The notes: a model not told the origin generated them from the letters alone. 64,000 bases of DNA from an uncultured Cohaesibacter sp. (GCF_963678225.1 NZ_OY782764.1:2981001-3045000); one strand, 5' to 3'; shown: positions 34,178-43,454, counted from the first letter of the stretch. A program made the numbers and translations.

Positions 34178-34942
34178 TCAGGCGGCTTCAGGCAGGGTGT
34201 GAAACAGCTGGCAGCTGTTGCGGACGGGTTGCGGCAGACCAAGAAGACGCAGGATGTACCAGATGGCCGCCTGATTGCTGGTGATGACCGGTTTGCCAAG
34301 ACGCTTCTCAAGCTCGGGCACCACTTCCAGCGCACGCAGTGCCGTGCAGGAAATGAACAGGGCATCCGCCGAGGGGTGATCGGCCTCAACAGCGGCCTGA
34401 ATGAGACTGCGGGCATCAAGCGCCGCCATGATGCGGTCATCCTCTATGCCAAGGCAGGAATGCTTGGCGACCGAAATGCCCCGCTCTGTAAAATAGGGCT
34501 CCAGCGGCGCGCTGGTTTCGGGCAGATAGGGCGTCAAGATGGCCAGAGAGCCAACATGCAGCTGGTGACAGGCCGCAAGGGCTGCTGATGTGGGCGTTAC
34601 CACGCTAGCGGTTGGCTTGGCCTTGTTAATCTCGCTTGCTACCACATCATCGCCAATGACAAAGGAGGCTGAGGTACAGCCATAATAGACCACATCAAGA
34701 TCCGCCTCTGGCAAAATCTGCTCGGCCCGTTCCCCCAGAAGGGGCACCATCTTGCGCAGATTTTCTGGCGTGGTGGGATTGGCATAGGTGACCCGATTGG
34801 CATAGATCCCGACCAGATCGTGCGGCATGTGCCGCGCAAATTCCAGCTCGGTCGTATGGTCCGTTTCCAACAGCAGCAGGCCTACCCGACAGGGAACGGT
34901 CTTGTTGCGCAGGGATAAGGTCAGATTGAGTTGGGTCACCAT
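34178..34942 (-). CDS. eutA: Asp/Glu racemase-like protein EutA, hydroxyectoine utilisation
   Basis: 254 residues from ATG 34942 (upstream TTG and GTG codons are possible). It belongs to the aspartate/glutamate racemase and maleate isomerase superfamily. The two expected catalytic cysteines are visible in YYGCTSASFVIG (about residue 104) and FISCTALRALEV (about 198). In EutABC it may change stereochemistry or isomerise an intermediate of hydroxyectoine. It is separated by 55 bases from the upstream usp gene and by 36 from eutB. Confidence 0.9.
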   Translation of the reverse strand: MVTQLNLTLSLRNKTVPCRVGLLLLETDHTTELEFARHMPHDLVGIYANRVTYANPTTPENLRKMVPLLGERAEQILPEADLDVVYYGCTSASFVIGDDVVASEINKAKPTASVVTPTSAALAACHQLHVGSLAILTPYLPETSAPLEPYFTERGISVAKHSCLGIEDDRIMAALDARSLIQAAVEADHPSADALFISCTALRALEVVPELEKRLGKPVITSNQAAIWYILRLLGLPQPVRNSCQLFHTLPEAA

Positions 34943-34997
34943 GGCCTGTTCTTCTTTTCTGTTCTTGTTTCTTTTCACCAAAGCAAAGAGCGAGCGT

Positions 34998-35444
34998 TTA
35001 ACGCACGATCATTACGGGACAATGGGCAAGGCTTGTCACCTTGTGTGATACACTGCCCAGCAGCAGGGCTTCCAGGTCGCCATAGCCACGCCCGCCCATG
35101 ACAATCAGGTCGCCCTGATGCTCTGAGGCAAAGCGCATGATGGTGCGCGCCGTCGGTCCTTGCATGACATGGGCGGTGACGTTGCGCCCGCCCATCTCGA
35201 ATGCCCTGTTCTTGGCGTCCTGCACCACTTCGCGTGCATGCTGAGACAGGGCCTTGTCGATGACATCGGGGGTGGAAGGGCGCACCATGGAGACTGAAGC
35301 CTCTCGCGCCCCTTGATGGCGATAGACACAGATGATCTTGAGCACGCAGTCTAGCCCGCACAATTTCTGAAGTTCGACTGCTTTTTCCAGTGCATTCAGA
35401 GAACAGGGTGAGCCGTCTATCGGCACGATTATCCTTTCAAACAT
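34998..35444 (-). CDS. Universal stress protein linked to the UehABC ectoine importer
   Basis: 148-residue UspA-family protein with an intact ATP-binding pattern, MGGRGYGDLEALLLGSVSHK (GxxG-x9-GS). It begins 17 bases after the uehC stop, in the place of TeaD/Usp in ectoine TRAP operons. TeaD is known to bind ATP and to down-regulate transport by TeaABC, so a similar gating role is inferred. The start is clear: MFERIIVPIDGS, preceded by GGGAGGAGATGG. Confidence 0.93.
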   Translation of the reverse strand: MFERIIVPIDGSPCSLNALEKAVELQKLCGLDCVLKIICVYRHQGAREASVSMVRPSTPDVIDKALSQHAREVVQDAKNRAFEMGGRNVTAHVMQGPTARTIMRFASEHQGDLIVMGGRGYGDLEALLLGSVSHKVTSLAHCPVMIVR

Positions 35445-35461
35445 TCGCCATCTCCTCCCAT

Positions 35462-36745
35462 TTAGCGAAACGCGATATCACGCAGGAACAATGCAATCTG
35501 CGGGAACATGATCAGCAATGCTGACACCATGACCAGCATGAAGATGAATGGTGGGGTTCCCTTGATAACATCGAAATAAGGGCGTCGGAAAATTGCCATC
35601 GCTGTGAAAATATCACACCCGAAGGGCGGCGTCGCTGAGCCAATAGCCACCTGAAGTGTGATGATGGTTCCCACCAGAACCGGATCCAGTCCGACAGATT
35701 TGATGACCGGCGCAAAGATCGGCACCAAAATCAGGATAACCACAATCGGGTCCACAAACATGCAGCCGATGAAGAAGGACAGGGAAATCACAATCAGAAC
35801 TCCGACCGCCCCCATTTCCGAAATGCCGATGGCCGCCAGAATATGCTGAGGGATCTGGGCAAAGGAAATGACCCATGAGAAGGCCGCCCCTGCGGCAACC
35901 AGGATGAAGACAACCGCCGTGATCAGGCCCGTCGACTTGGAGATCTCGTAAAGATCTCCAAAGTTGAGAGACCGGAAAACGATCATCTCCAGTACCACGG
36001 CATAAAAGACACAGACCGCAGCGGCCTCGGTGGGCGAGAAGATGCCGCCATAAATGCCACCAACGATGATAACCGGGAAGCCAAGAGGCCAGATTGCCCC
36101 CAAAACCGCTTCAAAGCGCTCTTTCCAGCTCGCTTTCGGTTCGGTAGGGACGTCATTCACATAGGCATAGATGATGCTGTAGATCGAGAAGAGCGACAGG
36201 ATCAACAGCCCCGGACCGATGCCCGCGATGAACAGCTCGGCAATGGACGTGTTGGACACAACGCCATAAATGATCATGCCGATGGATGGCGGAATGAGAA
36301 AGGCGATGTCGCTTGAGTTGACGATCAGGGCCAGGACAAAGGAATCCTTGTAGCCTGCCTTGAGCATGCGTGGACGCAAAGGCGAGCCAACGGCAACCAC
36401 AGTCGCCTGCGTCGAGCCAGAAACGGCACCGAACAATGTACAGGCTGCAGCTGTGGTCACGGCCAGACCGCCTTTGATGTGGCCGACAAATTTCATCACC
36501 ATGTCGATTAGGCGACCGGCAGACTGACCTCTTGTCATGATATCTGCGGCCAGAATGAACATGGGCACCGCAATCAGCGAGGCTGGCCGAATGCCTGCCA
36601 TGAACTGCTGAACCATGAAATCCATTTTGTCGAAGCCGCCAAACATGGAATAGAAACCGATGGAAGCACCTGCCATCAGCGGCACCATCATGGGGAAACC
36701 GATCAGCAGCAGCACCACCATGACGAGGAACATCGTAATAGCCAT
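35462..36745 (-). CDS. uehC: TRAP transporter large permease for ectoine/hydroxyectoine
   Basis: 427-residue DctM-family protein with about twelve membrane helices. Family segments include VPMFILAADIMTRGQSAGRL near 63-82, AVSGSTQATVVAVGSPLRP near 105 and IYGGIFSPTEAAAVCVFYAV near 228. It is the ion-coupled translocation subunit, working with UehB and the periplasmic UehA. It starts nine bases after the uehB stop. Confidence 0.93.
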   Translation of the reverse strand: MAITMFLVMVVLLLIGFPMMVPLMAGASIGFYSMFGGFDKMDFMVQQFMAGIRPASLIAVPMFILAADIMTRGQSAGRLIDMVMKFVGHIKGGLAVTTAAACTLFGAVSGSTQATVVAVGSPLRPRMLKAGYKDSFVLALIVNSSDIAFLIPPSIGMIIYGVVSNTSIAELFIAGIGPGLLILSLFSIYSIIYAYVNDVPTEPKASWKERFEAVLGAIWPLGFPVIIVGGIYGGIFSPTEAAAVCVFYAVVLEMIVFRSLNFGDLYEISKSTGLITAVVFILVAAGAAFSWVISFAQIPQHILAAIGISEMGAVGVLIVISLSFFIGCMFVDPIVVILILVPIFAPVIKSVGLDPVLVGTIITLQVAIGSATPPFGCDIFTAMAIFRRPYFDVIKGTPPFIFMLVMVSALLIMFPQIALFLRDIAFR

Positions 36746-36754
36746 GATACGCTC

Positions 36755-37324
36755 CTAAACCTCGTATTCGTCTTCGGAATATCCTTCAAGCACCTGGCTG
36801 GAAAGATAGATATCCTTGGACGTGATGTTGCGAATGGCAGTCAGAATATATTGCAGTCCGGTCAGGAACAGCCCAACCGGCACCCACAGATAGATCCAGT
36901 AGACCGGGATCTGCAAAGCTGGCAGAACACGGCCCGACTTGGCGACTGTGAGAATGTAGGAAAAGGAAAAATAGGCCAGCGCGAGCATGATCACCGCTGT
37001 GCAGATCGCGATGATAATCATGAGCACCTTGCGTGCAGGGGACATCAGCTTGTCAAAAATCGCCGACATGCGAATATGACGTCCCTGTCTGGCAGCATAG
37101 GAGATGCCAGAGAAAGTGATCAGAACGATCAGAAAACGGTTTAGTTCTTCAGAGAAGAAAATACTGTTCTGAAAAACAAAACGACCGATAACGTTGGCGA
37201 CGGTATTGGTCGCCATTAGAATAACCCCAAGGGCCAGCATCATTGACTCGATCTTGGCGATCGATATGTCAATCAGCCCCAGCACGCCCGGCAGGGTCGT
37301 GTCCGAATGATTGTCCATGGACAT
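36755..37324 (-). CDS. uehB: TRAP transporter small permease for ectoine/hydroxyectoine
   Basis: 189 residues from ATG 37324, chosen for the GGGAG ribosome site nine bases upstream; the frame is open to 37411, but the extra 29 codons overlap a hairpin region and would add a poor N-terminus. DctQ-family, four membrane helices, with FFSEELNRFLIVLITFSG and RQGRHIRMSAIFDKLM being typical. It is longer than many DctQ proteins because of an acidic C-terminal tail ending GYSEDEYEV. Confidence 0.88.
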   Translation of the reverse strand: MSMDNHSDTTLPGVLGLIDISIAKIESMMLALGVILMATNTVANVIGRFVFQNSIFFSEELNRFLIVLITFSGISYAARQGRHIRMSAIFDKLMSPARKVLMIIIAICTAVIMLALAYFSFSYILTVAKSGRVLPALQIPVYWIYLWVPVGLFLTGLQYILTAIRNITSKDIYLSSQVLEGYSEDEYEV

Positions 37325-37359
37325 GGCAAGCTCCCAACTGAAGCAAAAACCAAGGAAAA

Positions 37360-37505
37360 GAAGCGGACAGCGAAAGCCCGCTTCCAGCATGGTCAGGGCA
37401 CCAGCGCTCATGGCCCTGTTCTATCGGGCATAAGAGGGAGGTTGATACCTTGACTGGAAATCCTACTGCGGTAGCGGAAAGACGCCCAAGGCATTTCCCG
37501 CTACC
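37360..37505 (-). terminator. Two stem-loops between uehA and uehB
   Basis: On the minus strand the first, 37505-37470, pairs GGTAGCGGGAAA with TTTCCGCTACC (11 pairs and one bulged G) 13 bases after the uehA stop, with no U-tract. The second, 37384-37360, pairs GAAGCGG with CCGCTTC and is followed by TTTTCC, 35 bases before uehB. The first probably protects the uehA message; the second could cause partial termination, giving more binding protein than permease. Confidence 0.5.
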
Positions 37506-37518
37506 GGTTGGCTTTTGA

Positions 37519-38553
37519 TCAGTCAGCAGAGACGGCTTCCAGATCAGCTTTCATCTGATCCAGAATGGCCTTGCCGCTGTCGCCGGTCATCTCGATGAAC
37601 TTGTCTTCCACCTTGGCAGCAGCTGCCTTGAACGGAGCGCGTTCTTCTTCGGTCAACACATTGACCTCGATGGATGGCTTGGCTTTCTTGATTGCATCAA
37701 GAGCTTCTTTTTCAAGCCCCTTCTGATAGTCGAGGATATAATCGAATGCTGCGGTTGCTGCATTCTGAACCAGCTCTTTGTCAGCGTCGCTCAGGCCGTC
37801 ATAGAAGTCTTTGTTGGCCATGACTGCGGTCGTGAAATTGCTGTGCCCCGCATAGGTGATGACGTCGGTGACTTCATACAGCTTGGTGGATTCGATGAAG
37901 GATGTCGGGTTTTCCTGCCCCTGAATGATGTTGGTCTGAAGACCGCCATACACTTCGCCCCATGGCAGAGGGGTCGGGGTTGCGCCAAAGGCCTGATAGG
38001 CTTCCACCAGAAGCGGGTTGGTCATGACGCGGAACTTGACCTCGTTGAGGTCTTCCGGGCTATGCACCGGTTCCTTGGTGGTCATGGCGACTTCGCCTTC
38101 CGGGAACATCTTGAGCAATTCAAGGCCCTGATCAGCATAAAGCCCCATGAAATCTTCATTGATGGCTTTGGAGGTGCGGAAGAACTCGTTGAGCTTTTCG
38201 GTGTCGGTCGGCAACAGGTAAGGTACAAAGAAGACCTGCGCTTCCGGGATCAGGGCGCCGGTGAAACCGGGAGACTGGTCAACGAACTGCAGGATGCCTG
38301 CCTGGGTCTGTTCCATGGTGTCGGCAGATTCGCCAAGCGTGCCATAAGGGAAAATCTGAACCTCATGGTCGGAGTTGGCTTCAATTTCTTCTTTGAATTT
38401 GGTTGCGTATACGCCCTGCACTTCGTTGATGGCTTCTTCGATAGCATATTTCCAGGTGTCCGCCTGGGCCATGGAAGGCACAAGAGCAAAACCGGCGAGC
38501 AGGGAGGCAACAGACGTTGCCGTACATAATTTTTTAACAAATGGAGTTTTCAT
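37519..38553 (-). CDS. uehA: TRAP periplasmic ectoine/hydroxyectoine-binding protein
   Basis: 344 residues from ATG 38553 (GAGGGAAG upstream). A signal peptide of about 26 residues ends SMAQA-DTWKYA. The DctP/SBP family core includes FPYGTLGESADTMEQTQAG, FRVMTNPLLVEAYQAFGATP and GLQTNIIQGQENPTSFIEST. The Arg of FRVM is the usual carboxylate ligand. It is the first gene of the ueh-eut-doe operon, 170 bases after the enuR stop, and should be induced when ectoine metabolites relieve EnuR. Confidence 0.92.
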   Translation of the reverse strand: MKTPFVKKLCTATSVASLLAGFALVPSMAQADTWKYAIEEAINEVQGVYATKFKEEIEANSDHEVQIFPYGTLGESADTMEQTQAGILQFVDQSPGFTGALIPEAQVFFVPYLLPTDTEKLNEFFRTSKAINEDFMGLYADQGLELLKMFPEGEVAMTTKEPVHSPEDLNEVKFRVMTNPLLVEAYQAFGATPTPLPWGEVYGGLQTNIIQGQENPTSFIESTKLYEVTDVITYAGHSNFTTAVMANKDFYDGLSDADKELVQNAATAAFDYILDYQKGLEKEALDAIKKAKPSIEVNVLTEEERAPFKAAAAKVEDKFIEMTGDSGKAILDQMKADLEAVSAD

Positions 38554-38630
38554 CACTTCCCTCGTTGTCGGATATGAATGCGTTTTTATTGTTGTTGCCA
38601 CACAATCAAACAGAGACAATTTCAGGTCAA

Positions 38631-38715
38631 TTGAAACATTAAATCATGACAATTTAACTTGAGCCTAAAGACTGACTCTGTTTCAACGCTATGCAAATGA
38701 GTAAAATTTCAACGC
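38631..38715. promoter_or_regulatory. Candidate EnuR operator/promoter region of uehA
   Basis: The gap between enuR and uehA holds two direct repeats TTTCAACGC (38681-38689 and 38707-38715, 26 bases apart) and an inverted copy TTGAAAC (38631-38637) facing GTTTCAA (38680-38686). On the minus strand a TTGACC element lies near 38628-38633. The repeats are visible; assignment to EnuR is inferred from position and from EnuR being the repressor of ueh operons elsewhere. Confidence 0.4.
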
Positions 38716-38723
38716 CAGTTGGC

Positions 38724-40130
38724 CTAAAACATAGGCAACGGTTTCTCGGATCCTGCCCCCAATAGGGCTGCTATGACATTGAGTGCATGAGTCAATTGCT
38801 CTTCACTGCAAGGCCCCAGAGCCACTCTGACGGAGTTGAGTTTGATGGGGTCACCTTCATTTGAATGCTCCGCCATGATGAAGGGTAAACTGCCCGCAAT
38901 CGCCACATTATTTTTCCGCGCTCTTTCCACAAATTCACTTTCTTGCCAAATCTTGGGAAGCGGAATCCAGATGTGAGGCGCGCTTTTGTGATTCAGATAG
39001 CTGTGTCCCTTGAGCAATCTAGCGGCGAGCTTCTGGCGTTGCTGTAGAGCGCGGGCCTGCCACGATATGAGGTGATCTGCCGTGCCATTGTCAAACCAGT
39101 GTGTCAGTAGATCGACTGTCAGGGGGTTGGCCATCCAGTTGGTGACCAGATGGCGGTTTTTGGTGACAATATACATGGAGGGCGGGGTGATGAGGAGTCC
39201 CACGCGCAAGCCGGGCATGATGGTTTTGGAGAAGGATGTGATATAGAAGACACGTTCCGGATCGAGCTGATGCAGCGTAGGAGGGGCGTTTTTTATCAAG
39301 GTGCCCAAGACATCGTTTTCGATGATGAATACGTCATTTCTTTTTGCAATATCAATGATTTCCTGCCGTCTTGTGTTCCCCATTACATAGGCTCTGGGGT
39401 TTGAGACTGTAGGAGAAATCACCAAGGCTCGGATGGAGTGGTTCTGGCAGAGCGCCTCGAATTGCTCTGGTATCAGGCCCTCCTTGTCCATGCCGGCGGT
39501 TTCAAGGCGCACACCAAGATATTCGCACAAGGGGCGGATGCTGTGAAAGCTGACCTCTTCTGCACAAATTGTGGAGCCCGGAGGGGCTGCGCTCATGATG
39601 GAAGCAACCAGCGCAGGAATGGCGCCGTTCGTATAAGTGGTGTGGCTTGGGTCCGCATGAATATGATGGAATTTCAGCCAGCGGCAGGCGATCTTTATAT
39701 GCTCGCGAAAAGCCTCTTCAGGGCGGAAGGATTGTACGAGATCCTTGGTGAAATCCCGAGACAACTCTTCAAGTCCCTTTTGCATGGTGTCGTAATGCTG
39801 CGACGAGGTGACCGGCTTGAGCATGGAGAGGTCGATCAGCCCTTCCTGTCGGTTTGGCAGAAAGGGCATTGGGGTGTCTGTCGTCTCGCGATATCGCACA
39901 TAGGTGCCGCGTCCGACTTCTCCAGCTAGATAGCCCAGCTTGCAGAGGGCATCATAAGTGCGTGAAACAGTCTGCACCGAGATGTTGAGTTTGTAGGCGA
40001 AATCGCGGTGGGTCGGCATCCGGTCCCCCGGTTGCAGATCCCCCGCATCGATCGCGTCAATTATCAATCCCTGCAAGGTCTTGTAGACGGGTCTTTTGAG
40101 CTTTGCAGGATCTGGCCACCAGTTTGTCAT
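38724..40130 (-). CDS. enuR: EnuR, MocR/GntR-type repressor of ectoine genes
   Basis: 468 residues from ATG 40130. The N-terminal GntR winged helix (about 15-75; GDRMPTHRDFAYKLNISVQT) is joined by a linker to a fold-type I aminotransferase-like domain. The PLP lysine is in YITSFSKTIMPGLRVG (about residue 290). In studied EnuR proteins, PLP reacts with N-acetyl- or free diaminobutyrate from ectoine breakdown and releases the repressor. It lies ahead of uehA in the same direction, the standard layout. The gap upstream to the FAD/Fe-S gene is 294 bases. Confidence 0.93.
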   Translation of the reverse strand: MTNWWPDPAKLKRPVYKTLQGLIIDAIDAGDLQPGDRMPTHRDFAYKLNISVQTVSRTYDALCKLGYLAGEVGRGTYVRYRETTDTPMPFLPNRQEGLIDLSMLKPVTSSQHYDTMQKGLEELSRDFTKDLVQSFRPEEAFREHIKIACRWLKFHHIHADPSHTTYTNGAIPALVASIMSAAPPGSTICAEEVSFHSIRPLCEYLGVRLETAGMDKEGLIPEQFEALCQNHSIRALVISPTVSNPRAYVMGNTRRQEIIDIAKRNDVFIIENDVLGTLIKNAPPTLHQLDPERVFYITSFSKTIMPGLRVGLLITPPSMYIVTKNRHLVTNWMANPLTVDLLTHWFDNGTADHLISWQARALQQRQKLAARLLKGHSYLNHKSAPHIWIPLPKIWQESEFVERARKNNVAIAGSLPFIMAEHSNEGDPIKLNSVRVALGPCSEEQLTHALNVIAALLGAGSEKPLPMF

Positions 40131-40314
40131 GAAAATAGTGATTAGCAATATCAGTACAATTTGGCAATATAGATGACACTATTCTCAGTACATATTCCAA
40201 TTTTTCATAATGATTTGAGTTGCATGGATTAAGTTGCACTCGCGTCCGGTATTCAATTCAGGGTGCAATCGGCGCGCGGTCCGTCTCGCAGCGGGCATTA
40301 AACCGGATAAGAAT

Positions 40315-40362
40315 TGTGGGCGAGGGGCATTCTTCGATCGAAAGAAATGCCTCCCGCCCACA
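40315..40362. repeat. Long imperfect hairpin between the FAD/Fe-S dehydrogenase gene and enuR
   Basis: TGTGGGCGAGGGGCATT pairs with AATGCCTCCCGCCCACA across a further self-complementary centre (CTTCGATCGAAAG). The outer 17-base stem has only two imperfect positions. It lies 62 bases after the upstream dehydrogenase stop and about 185 bases before enuR. It may end the upstream transcript, though the U-tract is poor, or be a dispersed palindromic element. Confidence 0.6.
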
Positions 40363-40424
40363 TGCCTTGCCACTCCACCCAAGGCTGAACTGAGGGCCAT
40401 GCGTCATCCTATTCTCAGGCCTTA

Positions 40425-43394
40425 TCAAACCTTCAGGGCCTGCAAAAGAATCTCCGCACTGTGAAGCGCCTCTCTTTTGGCTCCGTCTTTTATCTGATGC
40501 CGACAACTGGTTCCTGAGGCGGCGATGATGACGCTCTCATCGGCCTTTCGAACGGCGGGAAGAAGGATTTGCTCGGCAATGGTCATGGAAAGCGCGTGAT
40601 GCTCTTTCTCATAGCCGAAGGCGCCTGCCATGCCGCAGCAACTGCTCGGAATCTCGCTTACATGATAATTCTCGGGCAGAGATAGAGCCTTGACGACCAG
40701 GTCGCTTGAAGAGATTGATTTCTGATGGCAATGCACATGCACTCGCACCTCTTTGGTCTCTTTGGTGAAGTGTTCGGGTCTTATATGGCCTGTATCCATC
40801 TCTCGGGCGATGAATTCCTCGAACATCAAGCAGTTCTTGGAAAGCGCCTTGGCTTTGTCGCGTAGATCCGGAGCAACAAGGTCAGGATATTCATCCTTGA
40901 AACAGGCGATGGTGGAGGGTTCCACGGCGATCATCGGTGCGTCTTCGGATATGATATCGCCAAAGGCCGCTACATTGCTATCGGCGAAGAGCTTAGCCCG
41001 CTTGACGAAGCCTTGAGAAAGAGACGACCGTCCGCTCTCCTTGTTGCGGAGGAGGACAACCTCGTAGCCGAGGCGCGTAAGGAGGTGGACGGTCGCCATG
41101 CCAATATGAGCGTCATTCACATTGGTAAACTCATCACAAAACAGATGAACCTTGCGCATGGCTTTGGCTGAGGTCGGAATCTCCCGATTATATTGCTTTT
41201 CAAAGCTTAATCGACAGAGCGCGGGCATGCTGCGGTCGAGCGCAAAGCCGGCCGCCAGTTTGACCGGAGCTGACAAGACCCGGTTGCCCATAATGAGATT
41301 ATAGAGCGGCGCAAAGGGCAGGGCCAACCCCATTAGGGTCGTGAAATGGGCCACCAGCCAGGGGCGCAACCCGCTGCCGTGCAGATCAAAATAGTGCTGC
41401 ATGAATTCCGCCTTCATGCGCGCCATATCGACGCCTGCCGGACACTCGCTTTTGCAGCCCTTGCAGGAGAGGCAGAGATCGAGAATATCCTTGATCTCCT
41501 TGTGATCATAGCGGTTGGCTTTGTCGGTGCGCGAAAGAAAACCGCGCAGAATGTTGGCGCGGGCACGGGTGGAATCTTTCTCCTCCCTTGTGCCCATATA
41601 GCTTGGGCACATGAGGCCGGAGGTCACCTTCTTGCATTCCCCGATGCCTGAGCAACGCTCCACGGCGCGCATCAGCCCCTGATCCTTGTCCCAATTGAAA
41701 TAGGTTGGCAGATCTGGCGTTTCCTCGCCGGGGATATAGCGCAGGGACACATCCATCGGTGGCGCGTCGACGATCTTGTTCGGGTTGAAAATGTGAGAGG
41801 CATCAAAGGCGGATTTCACCCGCTTGCAAAGCTGGTAATTGGCATCCCCCAAAAGCTCTGGCAGGAATTCAGCCCGGAGGCGTCCATCGCCATGCTCTCC
41901 GGAAAGTGAGCCGCGGAAGCGTTTGACGAGCTTGGCCACCTGCTCCAATGCGGAGCGCACGGACGCAATGCCCTCTTTGGTCTTGTGATTGACAAACAGA
42001 ATGGTGTGCAACTCACCGTCCCCGGCATGGGCCGAGTGGGTGAACTGGATGCCTTCGCGATGCAGAATGCGTTCAAGCTCAGTTACATAGGCAGGCTGAT
42101 CCTCCACATCTACCGCGCAATCTTCTATAGCTTCAAACGGCTTGATATCGCCCGCTTTCGAGCTGTTGATGCCGCCAAGATCGCGCCGCAATTGCCAGAT
42201 CTTTTCGACATCTTCGCCAAAGAAAAGCGGCCAGGCGTAGCCCATCTTTTTCTCTGCCAATTCTGCGGTGAGGGCGGCAGCTCTTTGCTCTACCGCTTCG
42301 CGGGTGTCATCGGCGAGCTCCACCACGATGATGGATTCCGGCGCTCCGATGATCCACTGGCTGCAGCGGGCGATGGTGTTGAATTTGTTGACCTTGTTAT
42401 TCTCCATGGCCTGCTGCACATGGAAGGCGCCGATCAGCTCGCAGCTGGTGGGCTTGTATTTGAGGGCCACAAGCGTCGCCTTCAGGGACTCAATGGAATC
42501 CTCGAAATGCATGGCAACCACGCCAATGACCGGTGGGAGCGGCTCGACCAGATTGAGTGTTGCCTCGGTCAGAACGCAAAGGGTGCCCTCTGATCCGGCA
42601 ATCAGCTTGCACATGTTGAAGTTCGGCCCACCGTCCGTGAAGATATTCGAACGGGCAAGCAGATCGAGCGCATAGCCATTGTTGCGACGACGAATGGACG
42701 CCTTGGGATAGCCTTTTTCAAGGTCTGAGCGGGTCTGTTCGCTCTTTAGCTCCTGATAGAGCATCTCATAGAGTGAGCCCTCCAGCGTCTGTTCTGTGCG
42801 CTTGGCGTGGAAGTCTTCCGGTGTGAGGGCTTGGAAAGAGGCTTCACTGCCATCTGCCAGAATGGCGCGACAGGAAAGCAGATGATCTCTTGTTGAGCCC
42901 CAGACAATGGAATGCATGCCGCAGGAATTGTTCCCGATCATGCCGCCGATAACGGCGCGGTTTGCGGTGCTGGTTTCTGGCCCGAAGAGCAAACCATGAG
43001 GGGCCAGCCAGTCATTGAGACTGTTGCGAATGACGCTTGGCTCAACCGTGACCCATTTTTCTTCTTTGTTGAAGTCTAGAATGCGGTTGAAGCGGCGCAT
43101 ATCCAGCACCAAACCGCTGCCCACCACCTGACCAGCCAAAGACGTTCCTGCCCCGCGCGGGATCAGGGGCACCTTATGCTCCTGACAAAAGCGCACGATG
43201 GTGATGAGGTCTTCTTTGTCTTCAGGGGTTACGACGCCAAGGGGCATCTCCTGATAGGCCGAGGCATCGCTGGCAAAGATCGTGCGGCTGGCTTCATCAC
43301 TGCGCACGGTTCCCTTGATGCTGTGGGCCAGCCTGTCCAGGAGCGAAGGAAGAGCCTTGAAGTATTCAGGGTCAGGTATCTGCAATGTCATCAT
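40425..43394 (-). CDS. Large FAD/(Fe-S) dehydrogenase, GlcD-GlcF type fusion (2-hydroxyacid dehydrogenase-like)
   Basis: A 989-residue fusion. A PCMH FAD-binding domain (about 45-270; VPLIPRGAGTSLAGQVVGSG, NRAVIGGMIGNNSCGMHSI) is followed by the FAD-oxidase C domain (about 280-550). Then come two ferredoxin-type cysteine groups near residues 581 (CSGIGECKKVTSGLMCPSY) and 645 (CLSCKGCKSECP), and a C-terminal CCG domain (HCHQKS, SSCCGMAGAFG near 918). Such proteins oxidise D-2-hydroxyacids (lactate, hydroxyglutarate, glycolate types) and pass electrons to the respiratory chain. Last gene of the DapA-TRAP unit, so the oxidised compound is probably the imported solute or its product. Substrate unknown. 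Confidence 0.9.
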   Translation of the reverse strand: MMTLQIPDPEYFKALPSLLDRLAHSIKGTVRSDEASRTIFASDASAYQEMPLGVVTPEDKEDLITIVRFCQEHKVPLIPRGAGTSLAGQVVGSGLVLDMRRFNRILDFNKEEKWVTVEPSVIRNSLNDWLAPHGLLFGPETSTANRAVIGGMIGNNSCGMHSIVWGSTRDHLLSCRAILADGSEASFQALTPEDFHAKRTEQTLEGSLYEMLYQELKSEQTRSDLEKGYPKASIRRRNNGYALDLLARSNIFTDGGPNFNMCKLIAGSEGTLCVLTEATLNLVEPLPPVIGVVAMHFEDSIESLKATLVALKYKPTSCELIGAFHVQQAMENNKVNKFNTIARCSQWIIGAPESIIVVELADDTREAVEQRAAALTAELAEKKMGYAWPLFFGEDVEKIWQLRRDLGGINSSKAGDIKPFEAIEDCAVDVEDQPAYVTELERILHREGIQFTHSAHAGDGELHTILFVNHKTKEGIASVRSALEQVAKLVKRFRGSLSGEHGDGRLRAEFLPELLGDANYQLCKRVKSAFDASHIFNPNKIVDAPPMDVSLRYIPGEETPDLPTYFNWDKDQGLMRAVERCSGIGECKKVTSGLMCPSYMGTREEKDSTRARANILRGFLSRTDKANRYDHKEIKDILDLCLSCKGCKSECPAGVDMARMKAEFMQHYFDLHGSGLRPWLVAHFTTLMGLALPFAPLYNLIMGNRVLSAPVKLAAGFALDRSMPALCRLSFEKQYNREIPTSAKAMRKVHLFCDEFTNVNDAHIGMATVHLLTRLGYEVVLLRNKESGRSSLSQGFVKRAKLFADSNVAAFGDIISEDAPMIAVEPSTIACFKDEYPDLVAPDLRDKAKALSKNCLMFEEFIAREMDTGHIRPEHFTKETKEVRVHVHCHQKSISSSDLVVKALSLPENYHVSEIPSSCCGMAGAFGYEKEHHALSMTIAEQILLPAVRKADESVIIAASGTSCRHQIKDGAKREALHSAEILLQALKV

Positions 43395-43454
43395 TCTTCT
43401 CCATCAAGTCATCCGGAAGGGGAGGCTCCGACCCCGAAGGGCCGGAAGCGACCG

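Noticed and set aside
33293-34588. Plus-strand open frame of 431 codons opposite eutB and eutA
   Set aside because: It is the mirror of two enzymes with visible active sites; the composition (rich in Gly, Arg, His) is typical of an antisense frame in this codon usage.
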